A DNA stretch of 64,000 bases from positions 62,001-126,000 of the forward strand of contig CAJOJA010000005.1 in NCBI GenBank assembly GCA_905234735.1, read 5' to 3'. Positions within the stretch are counted from its first letter, which is position 1; each line of letters starts with the position of its first letter. The translations under genes and the position numbers were made by a program. The notes under the pieces are model-generated. The model was not told the origin of the DNA and did no database searches. It saw only the letters and a program-made list of their open reading frames with translations. Of the stretch, positions 57,501-64,000 are shown one piece after another. The stretch is from an uncultured Bacteroidaceae bacterium (GTDB lineage: Bacteria > Bacteroidota > Bacteroidia > Bacteroidales > Bacteroidaceae).

Positions 57501-59241
57501 GAAAGCTGACACGTGGAAGGAGTTCGGCTCCATCGTAGAGATGCGCTCTGTCGGAGGCAAGCAGTTTGTTCCCCTGGAGGCCGACAAGGAAGTCTACGTC
57601 TACAACCTGGACATGCGTAAGGAAATCACCAGCGGAGAGGCTTACGGCACACAGGCCGTCGTGGGCGTAAGCGGACTGACCTACCAGCTGAAGCGCACCA
57701 ACAACATGGCCGAGGGCCTGTACTACCTAAGTTCAAGCAAGGGCATCCTCTTCCGCACCGATACAGACTCGAAGGTGGGCAAGGGCGTGAAGACCTGCTT
57801 CGTGGATGGCAAACTGTCCGCCAAGGCCTACTGGAAGATTGCTCCCGTGGAGGGACGCGAGAACATCTACACCCTGCAAGTTCCTGAAACAGATGCCGAC
57901 TATGTCGAAGGCCAGTATCTGGGCACCGACTACAGCCACTCTACGGACTTCGTTTGGGGCACATACGGTTTGTACTACGACGTCACGGCAGGAGACTATC
58001 CCGAGCGTATCCTGTGGGCCTTCGTCGGACTGGAAGAAACACAGCAGGCAAAGGATTTCTACGAAATGACCGAACGCCTCAAGGAGTTGCTGGCCATAGC
58101 CGATTCAAAGAACATCGACACCACAAAGGAACATGCCGTTTACGACAACTTCGAAAGCAGCGATGACGAAATCTACAGAGCCATCGTAAACCTTCGGGCT
58201 AAGCTCCACTATATTGACTTTGCCGACAGCCGTGCCCACACCATCAGCGTTAACCGTTGGGACGAGGACGAGGACGGCGAACTCAGCGAAGAAGAAGCTG
58301 CCGCTGTCACCGACCTGGGCACAACATTCCGCACCTCCAGCATCAAGAGCCTCGACGAGCTAAGTTACTTTACCTCTCTGACCACATTGGCCGACGAAGC
58401 GTTCCGCGGCTGCACGTCGCTCGTATCGCTGTACATTCCGGCTACAGTCAAGGACCTGGGTACAAACACATTCCTGAACTGCACCAGCCTGAAGTATATG
58501 GCTTTGCTGGCCGAAGACGCAACAGTGGATGCGGCCAATGCCGCCCTCCCTTCTGAAGTCACAGCATTCGTACCTAAAGCCCTAATGGACACCTACGGAC
58601 CCAACGAAGCATGGGTGAAAGCCAAGGCCACCATTAAGGAATTCCTGGGCTACCCCATTGTTTCTGCCGCTCCTGCCAGCCGTCAGTATGGTCGCGCCAA
58701 TCCAAACTTTACGTTCGAAGTAAATGGAGCGCCCATTAACGGAGAACCCATACTCAGCACCGAAGCTGAGCCGAAAAGCCCTGTGGGCGAATACGCCATT
58801 ACCCTCGAACCGGGTAGCATCACTACCATAAACCTGCAGCTCATCCCGGCTATGCTCACCGTAGAGCGTGCTCCACTGACCCTCACGGCCAAGTCCTACT
58901 CCCGAAACATCGGCGAGGAGAATCCCGAGTTCGCGTTCAGTAACAGCAGCCTGCGCAACCGTGAGAAGATAGACACCATCCTGATTGTGCGTCCCGTCAT
59001 CGAGTGCGATGCAACGCCCGACAGTCCTGCCGGTGAATATGCGATTCGCATTTCGGGTGCCGAGGCCCAGAATTACGAAATTACGTATGTCAACGGTATT
59101 CTCACCGTGATTGACCCCGTGGGTGTGAACAATATCGAGGCTGAAGCCAACCAGGAAGCACTTTACGACCTGAACGGACGTCGCGTCAGCACGCCAAGGC
59201 GCGGAGTCTACATCGTAGGCAAGAAGAAAGTTGTCCGATAG
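54523..59241 (+). CDS. C10 (streptopain-like) peptidase with EF-hand-like/BspA-LRR modules, MBG-like domains and T9SS-like C-terminus
   Basis: [17 protein letters not shown] (Cys) and [24 protein letters not shown] (His); three FDQDGDG/YDADHNG/WDEDEDG + LRR blocks; C-term [26 protein letters not shown]. Confidence 0.85.
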   Translation: [1572 protein letters not shown]

Positions 59242-59265
59242 GCCTGTACGAGAAGGCACAAAAAA

Positions 59266-59303
59266 CCGTCCGGTAACTCTTCGTGAGCTACCGGACGGCT
59301 TTT
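59266..59303 (+). terminator. Rho-independent terminator
   Basis: CCGTCCGGTA ... TACCGGACGG CTTTTAT. Confidence 0.75.
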
Positions 59304-59317
59304 ATAGTTGTTTGTCG

Positions 59318-59866
59318 TCAATCGAAATAGACAGCCTCGGCAAACGGCAGTCCGTTGACATCCTTTGGCGACAGATTCATGTCCGAGGCAGGAATAGGCC
59401 AGTGGATATCGAGCGTCGGGTCGTCGAAACGAATAGAACATTCCGTCTGGGGAGCATATACATTGTCTACTTTGTACATGAACACAGCCTCGTCGCTCAG
59501 CACCAAGAAACCATGGGCAAAACCACGGGGGATGAAGAACTGTCGATGGTTCTCATCGTTGAGCTCAACGGCTATGTGCCGACCAAATGTCGGAGAGCTC
59601 CGACGCAAGTCCACTGCAACGTCCAGCACACACCCCTTGATGACACGTACCAACTTGGCCTGACTGGCCTCGCCACGCTGATAGTGCAAACCGCGAAGCA
59701 CACCATAGGTGGACATCGATTCATTGTCCTGAATGAAGTTTATCGGACCGATATGCGACTCAAAATCAGATTGTTTAAACGTTTCTATGAAATAACCACG
59801 CGAATCTCCGAAGACCCGTGGTTCCAGTATCCAAACACCCTCCAAAGGTGTCATAATATATTCCAT
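59318..59866 (-). CDS. rfbC: dTDP-4-dehydrorhamnose 3,5-epimerase
   Basis: GVWILEPRVFGDSRGYFIETF; GVLRGLHYQRGEASQAKLVRVIKGCVLDVAVDLR; FIPRGFAHGFLVLSD. Confidence 0.95.
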   Translation of the reverse strand: MEYIMTPLEGVWILEPRVFGDSRGYFIETFKQSDFESHIGPINFIQDNESMSTYGVLRGLHYQRGEASQAKLVRVIKGCVLDVAVDLRRSSPTFGRHIAVELNDENHRQFFIPRGFAHGFLVLSDEAVFMYKVDNVYAPQTECSIRFDDPTLDIHWPIPASDMNLSPKDVNGLPFAEAVYFD

Positions 59867-59986
59867 ACGTATAGACTTTTTGCGTTACGGGATGCAAAAA
59901 TACTGATAATTATTTAATTATGCAAGAGGCTATAAAAAAGTTTGAAAATATCAGGCGAAACATTCGTGTAATTCAAAAAATAGCAT

Positions 59987-59994
59987 TACCTTTG
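59987..59994 (+). promoter_or_regulatory. TACCTTTG -7 element
   Basis: 4 nt before ATG at 59999. Confidence 0.6.
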
Positions 59995-59998
59995 TAGC

Positions 59999-61171
59999 AT
60001 GAATCAACTGCCCACATTCATAGAATACTTGTTACTGAACCACGATTACGTAGTAATTCCGGGGTTCGGGACCTTCATTACTCAGCAAATGGAGGCACGG
60101 CGGAATGAGGAAGAAGAAATCTTCCTTCCCCCCTATCGTTCCGTGCGATTCAACAGGGAGTTGACTCACAACGACAATCTGCTTTACAGCTCCATCCGCG
60201 AAGTGTTCGGAACCTCTATGGAACAAGCCGAGCAGTTGCTTGGTACATGGGTGTCGGACATCATGCAAACGCTTGAAGACGAAGGCGAAATGGACTTTGG
60301 GAGCATCGGTGTGTTCACCCTTGAACCCAATGCCACTCTTTCATTCACATCGGTTGAATCCGGTGTGACATCGCCCGACTATTATGGGCTGGATGCTTTC
60401 CACATCAGCGAAGTCACCCCAGTTCCAAAAGCGAAGGTTGTGCCCATGACAGCTACGATGGAGACCAGCGACAAGGAAATCACGATTCGCATCAACCGTC
60501 ACGTTGCCAACTGGGTGGTAGCGGCCTGCGCTGCCATCATACTCTTTGTTGTATTCAACAATCCACTGCCTCAAACCGTACAAGAGCAGCGCAGCAGCAT
60601 CAAAGAGCTGATTATGAACAACGTGAAAAAGGATACACCAGAGTCCACCGAAGAGGTTAAGCCCAAGGTGGAGCACATTGTGGTAAAAAAGGTAGTCATG
60701 CTCTCGTCGGGAGAACAGGGGAAGGACGTTTCAGAGATAGAAACAGCTGTACAGAAAGAAACCAAGACAAAGAAAGAGAACCCTGTGCAACCCATAACCG
60801 TCAACACTCCTCGCCCCCAGCCTCAACCCACTGTTGTCAGCTCGCCACACCCTCAGCCACAGCCAACCAGCGTCAGCACTCCTCGCCCCCAGCCGCAGCC
60901 CGCAAAGCCTCAGTCGTCCGCTGCAGAGCATGTCCAGCAGGCGCCCCACTATTGCGTCGTCGTGGCCAGTGCCATATCGGAGAGAAATGCAGCCAACTAT
61001 GCTGCCAGACTGAAGGCCGAAGGTTATAACCACCCGCGCGTACATACAACAGAGAAGACGACACACGTGGTTGTAGGCAACTTCGAGACGGAAGTCGAGG
61101 CCTATAGAGTAGCAGAAGCTATGCGCCAAAACTCGGTAGAGTTCAAAACGGCATGGGTACTCAAACTGTAA
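59999..61171 (+). CDS. HU-CCDC81-like N-terminal domain, TM and C-terminal SPOR domain protein
   Basis: MNQLPTFIEYLLLNHDYVVIPGFGTFITQQ; TM WVVAACAAIILFVVF; PQPQP-rich linker; HYCVVVASAISERNAANYAARLKAEGY SPOR. Confidence 0.85.
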   Translation: MNQLPTFIEYLLLNHDYVVIPGFGTFITQQMEARRNEEEEIFLPPYRSVRFNRELTHNDNLLYSSIREVFGTSMEQAEQLLGTWVSDIMQTLEDEGEMDFGSIGVFTLEPNATLSFTSVESGVTSPDYYGLDAFHISEVTPVPKAKVVPMTATMETSDKEITIRINRHVANWVVAACAAIILFVVFNNPLPQTVQEQRSSIKELIMNNVKKDTPESTEEVKPKVEHIVVKKVVMLSSGEQGKDVSEIETAVQKETKTKKENPVQPITVNTPRPQPQPTVVSSPHPQPQPTSVSTPRPQPQPAKPQSSAAEHVQQAPHYCVVVASAISERNAANYAARLKAEGYNHPRVHTTEKTTHVVVGNFETEVEAYRVAEAMRQNSVEFKTAWVLKL

Positions 61172-61174
61172 TCT

Positions 61175-61702
61175 ATGAAACGAGTACGGTGCCCCAAGTG
61201 CGATAATCACATTGTCTTTGACGAAACCCAGTATGCGGACGGACAACAGTTGGTCTTCCAATGTCCGGAGTGCAACAAGCAGTTTGCCATCCGTATAGGA
61301 ACCAGCAAACTACACGATAAACACGAAGAGAAGATACTCGACGAACAGCAGCATGCCGAAGAGTGCGGCAGCATCGTGGTCGTGGAGAATGTATTTCACT
61401 ACAAACAAGTCATCCCACTCAAGATGGGCGACAACGTCATAGGCCGCTACGTCAGAGGTACAGACATCAACACCCCCATCGAGACAAGAGACCCCAGTGT
61501 GGACACGAAACACTGCATCATTCGCGTACAGCACAACAAACAGGGCCACTTGCAGTACATCCTGCGCGATGCGCCGTCGAACACGGGCACGTTCTATATG
61601 AACGAGATACTGCGCGATCAGGACCGCATACGTCTGTCAGAGGGCGATATCATCACCATAGGTGCCACAACCCTCATCCTGCGGACGGCAAACAATGGAT
61701 GA
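61175..61702 (+). CDS. Zinc-ribbon + FHA domain protein
   Basis: CPKCDNHIVF..CPECNKQF ribbon; VIGRYVRGTD...DPSVDTKHCIIRV...SNTGTFYMN FHA pattern. Confidence 0.85.
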   Translation: MKRVRCPKCDNHIVFDETQYADGQQLVFQCPECNKQFAIRIGTSKLHDKHEEKILDEQQHAEECGSIVVVENVFHYKQVIPLKMGDNVIGRYVRGTDINTPIETRDPSVDTKHCIIRVQHNKQGHLQYILRDAPSNTGTFYMNEILRDQDRIRLSEGDIITIGATTLILRTANNG

Positions 61703-61785
61703 AGGTGAGACCCTCGATTGTCAGAAATTTAACAAAAGAGACGTTTTTATTGCACAAAAGTTTTGGTAATGTGCGAAGATTGTTG

Positions 61786-61793
61786 TACCTTTG
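61786..61793 (+). promoter_or_regulatory. TACCTTTG -7 element
   Basis: TAnnTTTG upstream of acyl-CoA ligase-like gene. Confidence 0.5.
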
Positions 61794-61826
61794 CACAGAT
61801 TTAATCAAAACGAGCAATAACATACA

Positions 61827-63509
61827 ATGGAAACAGCACAAAAAGCAGGAAGCTTCAATCAATTCATATTCGATGCCATTCAGAAGTATTGGGACCAGGA
61901 TGCCATGTCGGACTATGGTGTCAGCACCTTGCAATACAAGGATGTAGCTCGCATCATCGAGAAACTGCACATACTCTTTGAGCACAGTGGTGTGAAGCCG
62001 GGCGACAAGGTGGCCCTTTGCGGACGCAACCAAAGCCGATGGGGGGCAGCCTTCTTTGCCATCACCACGTATGGAGCTGTTGCCGTACCTGTACTGCACG
62101 AGTTCCATCCCCAGTCCATCCACGACATCGTAAACCACTCGGACGCCAAGCTGTTCTTCGTCGAGGACAAGATTTTCCAACTACTCGATGCCAACGAGAT
62201 GCCCAACCTCGAAGGCATACTTTCCATCATCGACTATCACCTCTTCGTGAGTCGTAGCGAGCAGTTGACCTTTGCCCGCGAGAACCTGAACCGTCTATTC
62301 GGCGAGAAGTTCCCCATGAACTTCCGTAAGCACCACATCGAGCCTTACTATGCCGACCAGCCCGATGAGATGGCCATCATCAACTACACCAGTGGTTCCA
62401 CGGGCAATTCCAAGGGTGTAATGATTCCCTATCGCGCCCTTTGGAGCAACCGTATGTTTGCAGAGGAAGTGTTGGGTAACGTTATATCACAGGGGAAGAA
62501 AATGCTGGCCATGCTGCCTCTGGCCCACACCTATGGCATGGCCTTCGACTTCATCTTTGCCTTCACCAAGGGGGTACATATCCATTTCCTCACCAAACTG
62601 GCCAGTCCCAGCGTGCTGCTGAAGGCACTTGCCGACATCAAGCCCTGCGTGGTCATCGTCGTACCCCTCATCATCGAGAAGGTGGTGCGCAAGGCCGTAC
62701 TGCCCAAGATTCAGGACCCGAAGATTCGTCTGATGATGATGACTCCTGTCATCGGCGACCGCATCCGCAAGAAGATATGCGACGGACTGACCAATGCCCT
62801 GGGCGGCAACTTCTACGAGGTCATCATCGGAGGCTCGGCTCTGAACAAGGAAGTGGAAGACGTACTCAACGACATCGGTTTCCGCTACACCGTGGGCTAT
62901 GGTGCCACCGAGTGCTCCCCCATCCTCGCCTACTCCGACTACAAGACTTTCGTGAAGGGCAGCTGCGGACGTCCCGCACCACGAATGGAACTCCGCATCG
63001 ATAGTCCCGACCCTGCCCATGTACCTGGCGAGATACTGGCCCGCGGCATGAACGTCATGCTTGGCTACTATAAGAACGACGACGCTACAGCCGAAACCCT
63101 GAGGGACGGTTGGTACCACACGGGCGACCTGGGTGTGATGGACGAGCAGAACAATGTCTTCATCAAGGGACGCTCCAAGAATATGCTCCTCGGTGCCAAC
63201 GGGCAGAACGTTTATCCGGAGGAGATCGAAGACAAGCTCACGGGTCTGCCGCTGGTCAGCGAGTGCGTAGTCATCCAGAAGGGTGAGAAGTTCTACGGAC
63301 TTGTCTACCCCGACCCCGACAAGGTGAAGGAACTCAACCTCACACGTGCCGATCTCGAAGAAATCATGGAACAGAATCGGAAGGACCTCAATCTCATCAT
63401 CCCCGCCTACTGCACACTTTCCGGCATCCGGCTCATGGACGAGGAGTTTGAGAAGACGCCGAAGAAGAGCATCCGACGCTTCAAGTACATGGACTATCCT
63501 ATAGATTAA
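61827..63509 (+). CDS. AMP-binding long-chain acyl-CoA synthetase-like protein
   Basis: INYTSGSTGNSKGVMI; GYGATECSPI; GWYHTGDLGVMDEQNNVFIKGRSKNML. Confidence 0.92.
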   Translation: METAQKAGSFNQFIFDAIQKYWDQDAMSDYGVSTLQYKDVARIIEKLHILFEHSGVKPGDKVALCGRNQSRWGAAFFAITTYGAVAVPVLHEFHPQSIHDIVNHSDAKLFFVEDKIFQLLDANEMPNLEGILSIIDYHLFVSRSEQLTFARENLNRLFGEKFPMNFRKHHIEPYYADQPDEMAIINYTSGSTGNSKGVMIPYRALWSNRMFAEEVLGNVISQGKKMLAMLPLAHTYGMAFDFIFAFTKGVHIHFLTKLASPSVLLKALADIKPCVVIVVPLIIEKVVRKAVLPKIQDPKIRLMMMTPVIGDRIRKKICDGLTNALGGNFYEVIIGGSALNKEVEDVLNDIGFRYTVGYGATECSPILAYSDYKTFVKGSCGRPAPRMELRIDSPDPAHVPGEILARGMNVMLGYYKNDDATAETLRDGWYHTGDLGVMDEQNNVFIKGRSKNMLLGANGQNVYPEEIEDKLTGLPLVSECVVIQKGEKFYGLVYPDPDKVKELNLTRADLEEIMEQNRKDLNLIIPAYCTLSGIRLMDEEFEKTPKKSIRRFKYMDYPID

Positions 63510-64000
63510 TCACGAAGCTTGCCGTTGGCGCACGGCCTCAAACATCAGTATGGCCGCAGAAACGGAGACATTCAGCGAGTCCAACCGCCCCAGCATGGGG
63601 ATGCGTATATGCCTGTCGGCCGCCTGGCGCCATTGGTCGGACAGGCCCGTAGCCTCCGTGCCCATCACGATGGCTGTGGCTTGGGTCATGGGCGTGTCGT
63701 AGTAAGGCAACGAATCCTGTAACTGCGCCGTAAGTATCTGCACCCCGTTCCCCTTCAGGAACCGTATACACTCCTCCGACGAACAGGCCACCGTGGGCAC
63801 TGTGAACAGGGCACCGATGGAGGAACGGATGAGATTCGGATTGTAGAGGTCGGTCAGCGGGTCGCATACAATGACTGCCGTTGCTCCGGCTGCATCGGCC
63901 GAACGCAGCACGGCCCCCAGGTTGCCAGGTTTCTCCACGCTCTCCAGCACCACGAAAAGAGGCGCCTCCGTAGAGCCATCGGTCAAGAGATCATCCAGCG
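63510..64000 (-). CDS. TrmH-family (SpoU) RNA methyltransferase, 5' end beyond window
   Basis: VLESVEKPGNLGAVLRSADAAGATAVIV; IVMGTEATGLSDQW; RIPMLGRLDSLNVSVSAAILMFEA; frame open through window end. Confidence 0.92.
   Translation of the reverse strand, partial: LDDLLTDGSTEAPLFVVLESVEKPGNLGAVLRSADAAGATAVIVCDPLTDLYNPNLIRSSIGALFTVPTVACSSEECIRFLKGNGVQILTAQLQDSLPYYDTPMTQATAIVMGTEATGLSDQWRQAADRHIRIPMLGRLDSLNVSVSAAILMFEAVRQRQAS

Noticed and set aside
1-64000. CRISPR arrays, tRNA or rRNA genes
   Set aside because: Looked for regularly spaced direct repeats and obvious tRNA/rRNA sequence in the intergenic regions and saw none; subtle cases cannot be excluded without tRNAscan/CRISPRCas tools.

Overview
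The 64 kb window looks like the chromosome of a Bacteroidales bacterium (Prevotella-like). Support: TAnnTTTG-type promoters, nqr, pyrDK, DUF1573, HU/SPOR and C10-peptidase genes. Most of it is ordinary core genome: rarA, glnS, ribH, recF, smpB, mfd, clpC-like, htpG, trmD, pyrD/pyrK, nqrA-F, an aromatic amino-acid operon, rfbC and others. One accessory island stands out at about 25.9-37.6 kb. It holds a seven-gene minus-strand operon: Type III R-M mod and res, a 72-aa ORF, a DndD-like SMC ATPase, a HerA-type ATPase with a DndE-like N-terminus, and two small proteins sharing an N-terminal module, one with a ScoMcrA-SBD-like domain. There is no dndA/dndC in the window. A structured, 6S-like rod RNA candidate lies directly upstream of the operon. 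Three copies of a ~75-110 bp CCTCCCTC-rich repeat bracket the operon and an orphan vapE-type gene. The second main discovery is a complete leader-peptide attenuator at 43.7-43.9 kb (MVQTAQFYAYYYYFYFSNEVKR, then an antiterminator and a terminator) in front of the Tyr/Phe biosynthesis genes. All assignments come from reading motifs and translations by eye. No database search or folding program was run.
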